Assembly (NCBI GenBank): GCA_036263155.1 | Contig: DATAHN010000010.1 | Location: 1 to 42,069, forward strand | Source: DASUBN01 sp036263155 | GTDB taxonomy: Bacteria; Pseudomonadota; Gammaproteobacteria; Natronospirales; REEB76 | DNA length: 42,069 bases | Reading direction: 5' to 3' | Shown: positions 25,940 through 34,755 of the stretch, one piece after another | How the letters are laid out: every line of letters begins with the position of its first letter | Position numbering within the stretch: position 1 is the stretch's first letter | Translations under genes and position numbers: made by a program | Notes under the pieces: generated by a model | What the model was told of the DNA's origin: nothing | What the model saw: the letters and a program-made list of their open reading frames with translations, nothing else | Databases searched by the model: none

Positions 25940-26434
25940 TCAGGCTGTCAGGTAATAAGGCAGATCGAGCACCGGACTCTCGAGACCCAGGCGCGTGATG
26001 ACCGCCGTCACCTGGCCCCGGTGGTGAGTGGCATGGTTGAAGGCATGGGCGAGTTGCAGGCAGAGCGGATACTCGCGCCGGTGGCCTTCCGTGTCGAGGT
26101 AAGCGTTAGGCGACTCCAGGCGGGCATCGTCCAGCTTCTCCACCAGCCCCTTCAGCGTTTCGGCCGCCTGCCGCATCTCCTCCGCCAGGCGTCCCCGCTC
26201 CTTCACCAGCTCCTGGTCCAGGCTGCTGATAGCGAAGGGCTGACCCGTGAGACGGCCTTTCCAGAGCAGGTCCACCAGCAGCAGGTGGTTGAGCGTGCGA
26301 TGCACGCTGCGGAAGAACAGTCCCTGGTCGCCGTGGTAGTCGGCATCGCTCATGGGCTGCAAGGACTCCAGCAAACGGGTACCGGCCCAGATGTGGTAAC
26401 CCGCCAGGGCCCGGAAATACTCGTGCTGCTTCAT
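25940..26434 (-). CDS. DinB/YfiT-like four-helix metalloprotein
   Basis: A 164-residue DinB-superfamily protein. The putative metal triad is His50 (LNHLLLVDLLW) plus His134 and His138 (HAFNHATHHRGQ), as in DinB/YfiT proteins. Members act as thiol-dependent transferases or hydrolases; the substrate here is unknown. It is the last gene of a three-gene set with the asparaginase-like and PlpD-like genes: its ATG shares one base with the preceding stop (TGATG). Confidence 0.85.
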   Translation of the reverse strand: MKQHEYFRALAGYHIWAGTRLLESLQPMSDADYHGDQGLFFRSVHRTLNHLLLVDLLWKGRLTGQPFAISSLDQELVKERGRLAEEMRQAAETLKGLVEKLDDARLESPNAYLDTEGHRREYPLCLQLAHAFNHATHHRGQVTAVITRLGLESPVLDLPYYLTA

Positions 26435-26919
26435 CAGGCTTCCTCGAAACGGTTCTTGTCGCGGTTCTTGCGCACCTTCTGCGCATCGAACACCCGGCCG
26501 CTCATGAAGATGTAGACGCCGGGCGGCAGCGCCTGGGCTGCCGCCACCGCGCCGCCGATGTTGAAGATCGCATCGCTGCCGCGGAAACGCGCCGGGTTCA
26601 GGGAACCGGTGAGCACGATGGTCTTGCCCGGTATACCCTGCAGCGCCGCCGCGGTCTCAGTCATGGTGTCGGTGCCGTGGGTGATGAGCACACGCGCGGC
26701 CGGGTCACCCAGCACCGCCTTGCGGATCGCTTCGCGGTCCGCGTCGGTGAGGTCGAGACTGTCCTTGCGCATCAACGAGGTCATCTCGAAGGGGAAGGCC
26801 ACGCCCATCTCGCGCAGGATCTCACCGATCTGCGGCTCGCCCACCTCGTACTCGCTCTTGGCATCGAAATAGATCTTGTCGATCGTCCCGCCGGTGGTGA
26901 AGATGCGCAGCTTTTCCAT
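26434..26919 (-). CDS. Single-domain asparaginase-like protein
   Basis: A 161-residue protein equivalent to the N-terminal domain of L-asparaginases (about 330 residues). Both catalytic motifs lie in it: TTGGTID with the nucleophile Thr12, and THGTDT with Thr83-Asp84. The C-terminal domain, which completes the dimer active site in normal asparaginases, is absent, and no frame downstream restores it; the dinB-like gene starts one base into the stop codon. Short stand-alone proteins of this kind exist in other proteobacteria, so it is probably intact. The activity is unproven. The start ATG 26919 is seven bases after the PlpD stop. Confidence 0.82.
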   Translation of the reverse strand: MEKLRIFTTGGTIDKIYFDAKSEYEVGEPQIGEILREMGVAFPFEMTSLMRKDSLDLTDADREAIRKAVLGDPAARVLITHGTDTMTETAAALQGIPGKTIVLTGSLNPARFRGSDAIFNIGGAVAAAQALPPGVYIFMSGRVFDAQKVRKNRDKNRFEEA

Positions 26920-26926
26920 GGTGGGC

Positions 26927-29182
26927 TCAGTTGCCGAACGAGGGCGCCAGGGTGGTGCCGTTGATGGGGATACCAAGATACAGGAAGAAGACGCGCTGCC
27001 CCGATTCGCCGGCACCGACACCGAAATACAGCGGGCCGGCCACGGTGTCGGCGCCGAGCATAACCGCCGCGCCATAGCGCATGCCGGCCTCGCCGACGAG
27101 ATTGGTGTGGCCCCAGACGTTGCCCGCGTCGACCCCCAAGCCCAGGTAGAAACCGCGGCCGAGGCCCGTGGGGAGCTGGCCCGCGCGCCAAGCGTAGATC
27201 GCGTGGGCGTCGAACACCCGGTCTCCCCGCAACTGTCCCTGCCGCTCTCCCGCCAGCGACAGGAAGCCGCCAAGCTGGAACTGCGCGTACAGCGGCATCG
27301 CGCTGCCGAGGTTGCTGCCCGCCTCTGCCATGAACAGCAGCGAGCCGTCCCGGAGGTCGTAGGCGTGGCCCACGGTCGCGCCCACCTTGCTGTAGCTGGC
27401 CTCTCCACCCAGCGAACGTCGCGGCAGGTAGCCCGTCAGCAGCGCGTAGGAACCGCTGGAGGGGAAGCTGGCATTGTCGAAGCTGTCATAGCTGGCGCTG
27501 AAGTGCGGGCCCACCAGCGTCTCGTGGAAGTCGGGCAGCGCGGCGCGGTCGCCGATACGCGGCTGCGAGGTCACCCGGCCGTAGATGAGCCCTACCCGTG
27601 CCTCGCCCAGGTCTGCGGCGTTGAATCCGAGGTCGAGCCCGGCGCGCGGGAACACGGTGCTGTACTCGGCGATGCGGTCCTGTCCCTGGAACAGGTCGAA
27701 GGTCTCGTTCACGTATTGGATGTTAGGTGCCACGAACACCCGGCCACGGTAATCCATGGGCTGGTAGAGCTCGGTGTAGTAGAGCCGGGTCTTGCCCACC
27801 TCGAACTGGTTGCGCCACTCAGCACCTAGGCTGTCTATCTCGGAGACCGTGTAGCTCGCCAGGAGCTGGTAGGTACTGTCGCCCTCGAAGTCGTCCGCAA
27901 TGTGGATACCGAACTGCAGGTAGTTTGGCCGCCACTCCTTCGGCTCCACCATGAGCCGCAGTCCGGTGCGGCCGTCCTGGTGCTGCAGCACCGCGTCCAC
28001 GCGCTGGAAGTAGCCGAGGTCGTATAGCCGGCGCAGGCCGTTGTTGATGGCCTGCTGGTTCCAGTCGTCGCCCGGGCGCACGCCGAAGCGGGCACGGATC
28101 AGCTCCGGCGAGATGGCGCCATTGCCGCTCACGTCCACGAAGTCCACCTTCTGCGGCTGTTCCGGCGATTTGCGGTACTGCTCGCGGTACTCGGCATAGT
28201 CCGCGTCTGGGAGCATGAGGTCGGTGCGCTGCGACAGCGCCGCGTAGGCTTGCTTCTGTCCCAGCTTGATCGCCTCGCCCATGCGCTGGAAGTCGGTGGG
28301 TCCGATGTCGCCAAGGTCCGGCTCGATCAACATGTCCTGGGTACCGAGCGTGGCGATGGAGTCCTTCACGTTCTGGTTGCCGTATAGCTTGAGCACCTGC
28401 AGCGACACGGTGAACACGTCGGTCAGCTCGTCGCCCTTGGAGAGTTGGGTGATGATGTCCACGGCGATCACCACGTCGGCGCCCATCTTGCGCGCCACGT
28501 CCACCGGCAGGTTGCGTGAGAGGCCGCCGTCCACCAGTGGATGGTCATCGATGCGCACCGGGGGGTACAGGCCCGGTACCGACATGCTGGCGTGGACTGC
28601 GTCGGCCAGGCTGCCATGGTCCAGCACTACCATGTTGCCATTGGTGATGTCGGTAGCCACGGCGCGGAACGGGATCGGCAGCTTGTCGAAGTCCGTGTCC
28701 GGCTTGAGCGCGAGCGTGAGCACGTTGAGGATCCGGCCCGGCGCGTTGCCGTTGACGATGCCTTGCGGGAAGAAGTACCTGTCCCCTGCATAGCCGAACT
28801 CGACCCTGAGCAGGTACTTGAGTTCGTCCTGCTTGTCCTTGTAGCTCAGGCGGCTGCGCGGCGGGGCGTTCGCCATGTCTGCCTGCAATGCCGGGCGGTT
28901 CATCTGCGACTCCAGGTCCTGGGACGACATGCCGGCGGCATAGAGGCCGCCGATGATGCCGCCCATGCTGGTGCCGGCGATGCAGTCGATGGGGATGTGC
29001 AGCTTCTCCATCGCCTCGATCACGCCCACGTGGGCGGCGCCACGGGCGCCGCCGCCGCTCAGCACCAGGCAGATCTTGGGACGGTGGATGGGAATCTTGG
29101 GGGCATCGGCCCCATCGGCGCGGGCCTGGGCCATGCCGATGAGCAACGGCAGCATGAGCGCTGAGATCAGGAGTGCCCGCAT
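26927..29182 (-). CDS. plpD: Patatin-like phospholipase autotransporter (PlpD type, type Vd secretion)
   Basis: A 751-residue protein with an N-terminal Sec signal (cleavage near AQA, residue 20) and a patatin domain (about 35-330). The oxyanion loop is GGGARGAAH, the nucleophile is Ser72 in GTSMG, and the Asp is Asp217 in VDGG. One POTRA domain follows (about 340-420, VDFVDVSGNGAISPELIRARF), then a C-terminal BamA/Omp85-like beta-barrel ending with a short extension ALAPSFGN. This is the architecture of Pseudomonas aeruginosa PlpD (728 residues), which crosses the outer membrane through its own barrel and acts as a lipase. The longer frame upstream to 29476 crosses the degV terminator and is not used. 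Confidence 0.9.
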   Translation of the reverse strand: MRALLISALMLPLLIGMAQARADGADAPKIPIHRPKICLVLSGGGARGAAHVGVIEAMEKLHIPIDCIAGTSMGGIIGGLYAAGMSSQDLESQMNRPALQADMANAPPRSRLSYKDKQDELKYLLRVEFGYAGDRYFFPQGIVNGNAPGRILNVLTLALKPDTDFDKLPIPFRAVATDITNGNMVVLDHGSLADAVHASMSVPGLYPPVRIDDHPLVDGGLSRNLPVDVARKMGADVVIAVDIITQLSKGDELTDVFTVSLQVLKLYGNQNVKDSIATLGTQDMLIEPDLGDIGPTDFQRMGEAIKLGQKQAYAALSQRTDLMLPDADYAEYREQYRKSPEQPQKVDFVDVSGNGAISPELIRARFGVRPGDDWNQQAINNGLRRLYDLGYFQRVDAVLQHQDGRTGLRLMVEPKEWRPNYLQFGIHIADDFEGDSTYQLLASYTVSEIDSLGAEWRNQFEVGKTRLYYTELYQPMDYRGRVFVAPNIQYVNETFDLFQGQDRIAEYSTVFPRAGLDLGFNAADLGEARVGLIYGRVTSQPRIGDRAALPDFHETLVGPHFSASYDSFDNASFPSSGSYALLTGYLPRRSLGGEASYSKVGATVGHAYDLRDGSLLFMAEAGSNLGSAMPLYAQFQLGGFLSLAGERQGQLRGDRVFDAHAIYAWRAGQLPTGLGRGFYLGLGVDAGNVWGHTNLVGEAGMRYGAAVMLGADTVAGPLYFGVGAGESGQRVFFLYLGIPINGTTLAPSFGN

Positions 29183-29208
29183 CGGAGGACCGCCGTTGAG
29201 ATGCGGGC

Positions 29209-29214
29209 ATTTTA
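29209..29214 (-). promoter_or_regulatory. Candidate -10 box for the plpD operon
   Basis: TAAAAT on the minus strand, 26 bp before the plpD ATG and downstream of the degV terminator. The -35 match (TACACC at 17 bp) is poor. Confidence 0.35.
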
Positions 29215-29257
29215 CCGAACGACACGGGGCCGGTGTAGCGAGTAGGGTGTTAAATGA

Positions 29258-29282
29258 AAAGGCCGCTCGATGAGCGGCCTTT
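29258..29282 (-). terminator. Terminator after the degV-like gene
   Basis: AAAGGCCGCTC and GAGCGGCCTTT form a perfect 11-bp stem with a 3-base loop. On the minus strand it is followed by TCATTT and lies 22 bp past the degV stop. The A/T ends make it usable in both directions. Confidence 0.88.
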
Positions 29283-29304
29283 AAACGCAGACGAGAGGCG
29301 GCGT

Positions 29305-30246
29305 CTATTTGGCGGCGTACGCGAGGCTGAATGCCCCGGGTCCGACATGGATACCCGCCACGGTGCTCATCACCGACAGCAGCGTCTCCACCTTGTGGGC
29401 GTGGGCGACCTTCACGAACTCGTCGTAGCCCGGGAAGGCCTTCACGTCCTCGGGGTTGCCGGCATAGCTCATGCACACCACCTTGGTGAGCAGGCCCTTC
29501 TCGATGGCCTGGGTGGCGATAGCGAACAGGCGCTTCATGGCACCGTCGAAGCCGCGCACCGTCTCCACCGCCTCGGTCTCGCCGCGGTAGGCCTTGAGGA
29601 TGGGCTTGATGTCGAGCATGGTGCCCATCTGGTACTTGAACCAGCCCACGCTCTTGTCGCCCTTCTGATGGGCACGGGAACGCACGTAATAGAGGTCCTG
29701 GGGCACGAGGTAGGCATGCACGTCCTGAGAGAAGCTCTCCACGTGCTGGCGCAGGCGGTCAAAGGCCACTTCGGCCTGGCCGCCCTGCAGGAGGCGCAGG
29801 GCCTCGTACACCACCACGCCCTGGCCGGTGAACAGGGTCTTGCTGTCCAGCACGCGCAACGCGAACTGCTCTTCCATGCCGGCGGCGCGGCGGCGCTCCT
29901 TGTAGCCGGACAGGATCATGAAGGAGGCCTTGGTGGCGTTCTCGAACACCGGGCTGCGGCTGCTGGAGACGGTGATCACCAGCACGCGGTCGTACTTGAG
30001 CACCAGCTGGTCCAGGAACCAGTCCTTGATCGCCTTCACCGAGAGTGGCGCAGTGGTGATCTCGAGTTCCTTCTCCGCCACGTAGCGGCGGTAGAACTCC
30101 ATCGTCTGATCGGGATCACGCACGTCCTTGAAGGTCATGGTGCCGAACTGCATGTTGATGGGCATGATCTCAAGGCCGTTCTGCTCGATGAAGCTGCGCG
30201 GCAGGTCGCAGGCGGCGTCGACGACGATTCCGATCTTCTGAGGCAT
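29305..30246 (-). CDS. DegV-family fatty-acid-binding protein
   Basis: A 313-residue DegV protein, a fold that binds a single fatty acid. The N-terminal MPQKIGIVVDAACDLP, the central TVSSSRSPVFENA and the C-terminal HVGPGAFSLAY are the conserved ligand and dimer segments. In Firmicutes, DegV proteins (FakB) present fatty acids to the kinase FakA; no FakA is in the window, so the role here is unknown. The start ATG 30246 has GGGAG at a suitable distance; the upstream ATG at 30318 precedes a Pro/Gly-rich stretch with no homology. It is single, with its own terminator. Confidence 0.88.
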   Translation of the reverse strand: MPQKIGIVVDAACDLPRSFIEQNGLEIMPINMQFGTMTFKDVRDPDQTMEFYRRYVAEKELEITTAPLSVKAIKDWFLDQLVLKYDRVLVITVSSSRSPVFENATKASFMILSGYKERRRAAGMEEQFALRVLDSKTLFTGQGVVVYEALRLLQGGQAEVAFDRLRQHVESFSQDVHAYLVPQDLYYVRSRAHQKGDKSVGWFKYQMGTMLDIKPILKAYRGETEAVETVRGFDGAMKRLFAIATQAIEKGLLTKVVCMSYAGNPEDVKAFPGYDEFVKVAHAHKVETLLSVMSTVAGIHVGPGAFSLAYAAK

Positions 30247-30391
30247 TGTTGTGGCTCCCAATCGTCCTGGTGGTCCCGCCCGCCCATGCTTGGGCCCCGT
30301 CACCCCGGGAAGGACCATTTAACTTATATAGCGCCCAACGATAGCACAGGCCGGCCCGCATTTCCCAACAGCCATGCGGGGTTGCATGGGC

Positions 30392-31174
30392 CTAGAGTCC
30401 TTCGCGCTTGGCCTCGTCCCAGTAACGGTCCATCTCTTCCAGGCTCACTTCCTCGGGGCGTTTGCCCTGCTCTGCAAGTCGCACCTCCATGTGGCGGAAG
30501 CGCCGCTCGAACTTGCGGTTGGTGCCGCGCAAGGCCTGTTCCGGGTCCACGCCGAGTTTGCGCGCCATGTTCGCCACCGCGAACAGCACATCCCCCAGCT
30601 CGTCCTCGAGCCGCGCCTTGGGTGCCTGTTGCGCCAGCTCCTGTTCCAGTTCCGTGAGTTCCTCCCGCACCTTGGCGAACACGGGGCCAAGCTCGCCCCA
30701 GTCAAAACCCACCCGTGCGGCCCGCTTCTGCAGCTTCTCGGCCCGGATCAGGGCCGGCATGCCGGCCGGCACGCCGTCCAGCACGCCGGTCTGCTCCTTG
30801 GCGGCCCGCTCGTGGGCCTTGCGCGCCTCCCAGTCTTGGGTCTGAGCCTCGGCGTTGGCGATCTGCGTCGCGCCGAACACGTGGGGATGGCGCAGCCTGA
30901 GCTTGTCGCCGACGCCGGCGGCCACGTCCTCGAAACCGAACAGTCCCGCCTCTTCCGCCATGCGCGCGTGGTACACAACCTGCAGCAAGAGATCCCCGAG
31001 CTCCTCCTGGAGCGCCGCGAGGTCCTGCCGTTCGATGGCATCCGCGACCTCGTAGGCTTCTTCCACGGTATAGGGCGCGATGGTCTTGAAGGTCTGCTGG
31101 CGGTCCCAGGGACATCCCGTCTCAGGGTCCCGCAGCCGCGCCATGATCTCGAGCAGGCGCTGCGTCTGTTTCAT
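30392..31174 (-). CDS. mazG: Nucleoside triphosphate pyrophosphohydrolase MazG
   Basis: A 260-residue protein with two tandem MazG domains, the E. coli MazG layout (263 residues). The metal-binding ExxE...ExxD motifs are complete in both repeats: VEEAYE with EELGDLLLQVVYH (about 37-70) and EELTELEQEL with EDELGDVLFA (about 170-200). The N-terminal GCPWDRQQT is typical. It hydrolyses NTPs and dNTPs to monophosphates. It overlaps the end of the upstream nudL by four bases, so two nucleotide pyrophosphatases are translationally coupled. Confidence 0.95.
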   Translation of the reverse strand: MKQTQRLLEIMARLRDPETGCPWDRQQTFKTIAPYTVEEAYEVADAIERQDLAALQEELGDLLLQVVYHARMAEEAGLFGFEDVAAGVGDKLRLRHPHVFGATQIANAEAQTQDWEARKAHERAAKEQTGVLDGVPAGMPALIRAEKLQKRAARVGFDWGELGPVFAKVREELTELEQELAQQAPKARLEDELGDVLFAVANMARKLGVDPEQALRGTNRKFERRFRHMEVRLAEQGKRPEEVSLEEMDRYWDEAKREGL

Positions 31175-31800
31175 GCATCCTCCGCCTTGAGCGTATCCAG
31201 GAAGTTCACCAGCATGGCGGCGGTGGCACCCCAGATGGTGTGCTGCCTGTATTCGAAGAGATAGAAGCCTACCTGTTCGCCCCCCACCTCCCGGGTCTGG
31301 ACCTGGCGGTTACCGGTGTCTGCCAGGAACGCGAGGGGCACCTCGAACACTTCAGCCACCTCCAGAGGATCCGGCACCAAGGTGAAGCCGGGTCGCACCA
31401 AGCCCACCACCGGGGTGACCGCGTAGCCACTGATGGTGAGGTAGCCCCGAAGGTAGCCCACCACCTCCACGTACTCATGGCCCAAGCCGATCTCCTCGCG
31501 GGTCTCCCGCAGGGCGGTGGCCACCGGGTCCGGATCCTGGGGTTCCCGGCCACCCCCAGGGAAGCTCACCTGGCCGCCATGGTCCTGGAGCTGGTCGGTA
31601 CGACGGGTAAGGAGGACGGTAGGCCCTTCCGGGTGTGTGACCAGGGGCAGCAGCACCGAAGCCGGGCGCCAGGGCTGTTTAGGCAGGAATCCGGGAGGCA
31701 GGTCCCCGACCATCCGACGGGGCGAGAAGTCTTCGGGGACCTGGCTGCCGGCGAAACGTCGGCGGATGAGTTCGGGAAAATTTCCGCCTTTTAAGTCCAT
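31171..31800 (-). CDS. nudL: CoA pyrophosphatase-type Nudix hydrolase
   Basis: A 209-residue Nudix protein. The UPF0035/NudL signature LLTRRTDQLQDHGGQVSFPG precedes a variant Nudix box whose core is ALRETREEIGL (residues 96-106). These two together point to coenzyme A diphosphatases, which cut CoA to phosphopantetheine and 3',5'-ADP. A homologous YeaB/NudL lies elsewhere in E. coli. The start is ATG 31800 in an AT-rich 38-bp gap after fumC that could hold its own promoter. It is coupled to mazG by a four-base overlap. Confidence 0.9.
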   Translation of the reverse strand: MDLKGGNFPELIRRRFAGSQVPEDFSPRRMVGDLPPGFLPKQPWRPASVLLPLVTHPEGPTVLLTRRTDQLQDHGGQVSFPGGGREPQDPDPVATALRETREEIGLGHEYVEVVGYLRGYLTISGYAVTPVVGLVRPGFTLVPDPLEVAEVFEVPLAFLADTGNRQVQTREVGGEQVGFYLFEYRQHTIWGATAAMLVNFLDTLKAEDA

Positions 31801-31838
31801 TTTATCAATAAGTTAATGATAGTCTTAAAAGTAATTTC

Positions 31839-33233
31839 TTATTCCTTGATGCCGCCCTTAGTGAGCTCCGCTGGGTCCAGGAGTTCCTTCAAGCGGGCCT
31901 CCGGGAGATCAGTCATCTCCTTGGCCACCTCGAGGATGGGACGGCGCTGCTTGTAAGCTTGCTTGGCGATGGCGGCGCCCTTCTCGTAGCCGATGACCAT
32001 GTTGAGGGCGGTCACCAGGATGGGATTCTTGTCCAAGGCCTCCTGCAGGCGGTCTTGGTTCACGGTAAAGCCTTTGATGGAATCGTCCGCCAGGGCCCGG
32101 GCCACGTTCGCCAGGAGCTCGATGCTCTCCAGGAGGTTGCGGGCGATGACCGGCAGCATCACGTTGAGCTGGAAGTTCCCGGACTGCCCGGCCACGGTGA
32201 TGCAGGCGTCGTTGCCGATGACCTGGGCCGCCACCATGGCCGTGGCCTCCGGGATCACCGGATTCACCTTGCCGGGCATGATGCTGGAGCCGGGTTGCAG
32301 CGCCGGCAGCGCAATCTCACCCAGGCCCGCCAGGGGACCGCTGTTCATCCAGCGCAGGTCGTTGGCGATCTTCATGAGGCTCACGGCCACCGTCTTGAGC
32401 TGGCCGGAGAGTTCCACCGCCGCGTCCTGGGAACTCAGGGACTCGAAGTAGTTGGGGCTGGGCTTGAATGCGACGCCGGTGCGCTTGGCGAGCTCGGCGG
32501 CGATGCGCTGGCCGAACTCAGGATGGGCGTTGATACCGGTACCGACCGCCGTGCCGCCCTGGGCGAGCGCGTTCAGGCGCGGCGCCGCGGCTTCCACGCG
32601 TGCCATACCGTTGCGGACCTGCATGGCCCAGCCGGAGAGCTCCTGCCCCAAGGTCACGGGCATGGCATCCATGAGGTGGGTGCGACCGGTCTTCACGACC
32701 TTGGCGGTCTCCTTGGACTTGGCTTCGATGATCTCGGCCAGATACTTGAGCGCCGGCAGCAGCTTCTCCTTCACCTCCAGTGCCGCGCTCACGTGGATGG
32801 CGGTGGGGATGACGTCGTTGCTGCTCTGGCCCATGTTCACGTGGTCGTTGGGGTGCACCTTGGCAGTTTCGCCGGCCTTGGCGCTGGCGAGGTGGGCAAT
32901 GACCTCGTTGGCGTTCATGTTAGTGCTGGTTCCGGAACCGGTCTGGAACACGTCGAGGGGGAAGTGACGGTCATGCCTGCCTTCCGCCACTTCCTGCGCG
33001 GCGGCCTCGATGGCCTGGCCGCGGGCCTTATCGAGCACGCCGAGGGCTTGGTTCACCGCGGCGGCGGAGCCCTTGATGAGTCCCAGTGCGCGGATGAAGG
33101 CGCGCGGCATGGGCCGGCCGCTGATGGCGAAGTTGTCCACGGCCCGCTGGGTCTGGGCGCCCCACAGGGCGTCAGCAGGGACCTTGATCTCGCCCATGCT
33201 GTCGCGTTCGATCCGGAAGGACTTGTCAGACAT
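31839..33233 (-). CDS. fumC: Class II fumarase
   Basis: A 464-residue iron-independent fumarate hydratase. Family hallmarks are WGAQTQRAVDNF, FQTGSGTSTNMNANEVIA, GQSSNDVIPTA, GRTHLMDAMPVTLGQE and the signature loop GSSIMPGKVNPVIPEA. Length matches E. coli FumC (467). The start ATG 33233 has GAGGAG directly upstream. It is divergent from purB (154-bp shared region), which belongs to the same superfamily. Class II enzymes tolerate oxidative and iron stress better than class I. Confidence 0.97.
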   Translation of the reverse strand: MSDKSFRIERDSMGEIKVPADALWGAQTQRAVDNFAISGRPMPRAFIRALGLIKGSAAAVNQALGVLDKARGQAIEAAAQEVAEGRHDRHFPLDVFQTGSGTSTNMNANEVIAHLASAKAGETAKVHPNDHVNMGQSSNDVIPTAIHVSAALEVKEKLLPALKYLAEIIEAKSKETAKVVKTGRTHLMDAMPVTLGQELSGWAMQVRNGMARVEAAAPRLNALAQGGTAVGTGINAHPEFGQRIAAELAKRTGVAFKPSPNYFESLSSQDAAVELSGQLKTVAVSLMKIANDLRWMNSGPLAGLGEIALPALQPGSSIMPGKVNPVIPEATAMVAAQVIGNDACITVAGQSGNFQLNVMLPVIARNLLESIELLANVARALADDSIKGFTVNQDRLQEALDKNPILVTALNMVIGYEKGAAIAKQAYKQRRPILEVAKEMTDLPEARLKELLDPAELTKGGIKE

Positions 33234-33265
33234 CTCCGCTCCTCAAGAATCCAAATAAGGAAAGC

Positions 33266-33294
33266 TTAATAAGCTGCTGATTTAAGGATATAAT
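33266..33294 (+). promoter_or_regulatory. Promoter of the purB operon
   Basis: A perfect TATAAT (33289-33294) lies 17 bp after TTAATA (33266-33271), predicting a leader of about 88 nt before the purB ATG. A 6-bp dyad AGCTTA-A-TAAGCT (33263-33275) overlaps the -35 box and could be an operator. It does not resemble a PurR box. Confidence 0.65.
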
Positions 33295-33387
33295 CTGTGG
33301 TGAAAAAATGGACAGAACCGGCGCCCCACGAGCCCCGGAGCGATTACGTTATTATCCGCCATAACACCTGGGGATGCACGAAAGCCG

Positions 33388-34755
33388 ATGGAATCCTCGC
33401 CCCTTACCGCCCTTTCGCCGCTGGACGGCCGCTACGCCGCCAAGACCGAGGCCCTGCGCAGTCTGTTCAGCGAATACGGCCTGATGCATCAGCGGGTCAC
33501 GGTGGAGCTCGGCTGGTTCACAGTGCTGTCCGACGAGGAAGGCATCCCCGAGGTGCCGGCCCTGTCCGACGAGGACACCGATTACTTGGTGGACCTGATA
33601 CGCGAGTTCGGCCCCAAGGATGCGGAGCGCATCAAGGAGATCGAATCCACCACCAACCACGACATGAAGGCGGTGGAGTACTACCTCAAGGAGAAGATGG
33701 CCGAGCGCCCCGCCCTCAAGGGCGTGAGCGAGTTCGTCCACTTCGGCTGCACCTCCGAGGACATCAACAACCTCGCCTACGCCCTCATGCTCAAGCACGG
33801 CCGCGAGCGCGTGCTGCTGCCGATGATGGAGCGCATGATCGAGCGGCTGCGGGCCCAGGCCCGGCGCTACGCCGAGCAGCCGATGCTGTCCCGCACCCAC
33901 GGCCAGCCCGCCTCGCCCACCACCCTCGGCAAGGAACTCGCCAACGTGGTGTACCGCCTGCGCCGCCAGTGCGACCAGCTCAAGTCAGTGGAGCTCCTGG
34001 GCAAGATGAACGGGGCGGTGGGCAATTACAACGCGCATCTCGCCGCCTACCCGGACGTGAATTGGGAAGCGCTCAGTATCAAGCTCGTGGAGTCGCTCGG
34101 CCTCACCTGGACCCCCTACACCATCCAGATCGAGCCCCACGACTACATGGCGGAGTACTTCGACGCGCTGGCGCGCTTCAACACCGTGCTGCTGGACGCG
34201 TGCCGCGACATCTGGGGCTACATCTCCGTCGGCTACTTCAAGCAGAAGCCGGTGGCCGGCGAGGTGGGCTCCTCCACCATGCCGCACAAGGTGAACCCGA
34301 TCGACTTCGAGAACGCTGAAGGCAACCTGGGCGTCGCCAACGCGCTGCTGCGCCACTTCGCCGAGAAGCTGCCGGTGTCGCGCTGGCAGCGCGACCTCAC
34401 CGACTCCACCGTGCTGCGCAACATCGGCGTCGCGGTCGGCCATAGCGTGCTCGCCTACGAATCCTTCCTCAAGGGTCTCACCAAGCTCGAGTCCGATCCC
34501 CAGCGCATGCATGACGAGCTGGAGGCGAACTGGGAGGTGCTGGCCGAGGCGGTGCAGACCGTGATGCGGCGCCACGGCGTGACCGAGCCCTATGAGAAAC
34601 TCAAGGCCCTGACCCGGGGGCGGCGCGTGGACGAGGACGCCATGCGCGACTTCATCAAGGAACTGGAGATCCCCAACGACGCCAAGGCGAGCCTGCTCGC
34701 CCTGACGCCGCAAACCTACATCGGCCTTGCCGCCAAGCTCGCCAAGGAAATATGA
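33388..34755 (+). CDS. purB: Adenylosuccinate lyase
   Basis: A 455-residue enzyme acting twice in purine biosynthesis, on SAICAR and on adenylosuccinate. It is of the E. coli PurB type (456 residues): LTALSPLDGRYAAKTEALR at the N-terminus, CTSEDINNLAYALM, SRTHGQPASPTTLGKE (catalytic His) and the flexible signature loop GSSTMPHKVNPIDFENAEGN. It is the first gene of a seven-gene operon in which each stop is close to or overlaps the next start. In E. coli purB is followed by hflD; here it is followed by an unknown lipoprotein. Confidence 0.97.
   Translation: MESSPLTALSPLDGRYAAKTEALRSLFSEYGLMHQRVTVELGWFTVLSDEEGIPEVPALSDEDTDYLVDLIREFGPKDAERIKEIESTTNHDMKAVEYYLKEKMAERPALKGVSEFVHFGCTSEDINNLAYALMLKHGRERVLLPMMERMIERLRAQARRYAEQPMLSRTHGQPASPTTLGKELANVVYRLRRQCDQLKSVELLGKMNGAVGNYNAHLAAYPDVNWEALSIKLVESLGLTWTPYTIQIEPHDYMAEYFDALARFNTVLLDACRDIWGYISVGYFKQKPVAGEVGSSTMPHKVNPIDFENAEGNLGVANALLRHFAEKLPVSRWQRDLTDSTVLRNIGVAVGHSVLAYESFLKGLTKLESDPQRMHDELEANWEVLAEAVQTVMRRHGVTEPYEKLKALTRGRRVDEDAMRDFIKELEIPNDAKASLLALTPQTYIGLAAKLAKEI

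Noticed and set aside
26434..26436. Frameshifted full-length asparaginase
   Set aside because: The sequence after the stop encodes the DinB-like protein in another frame, with no trace of an asparaginase C-terminal domain.
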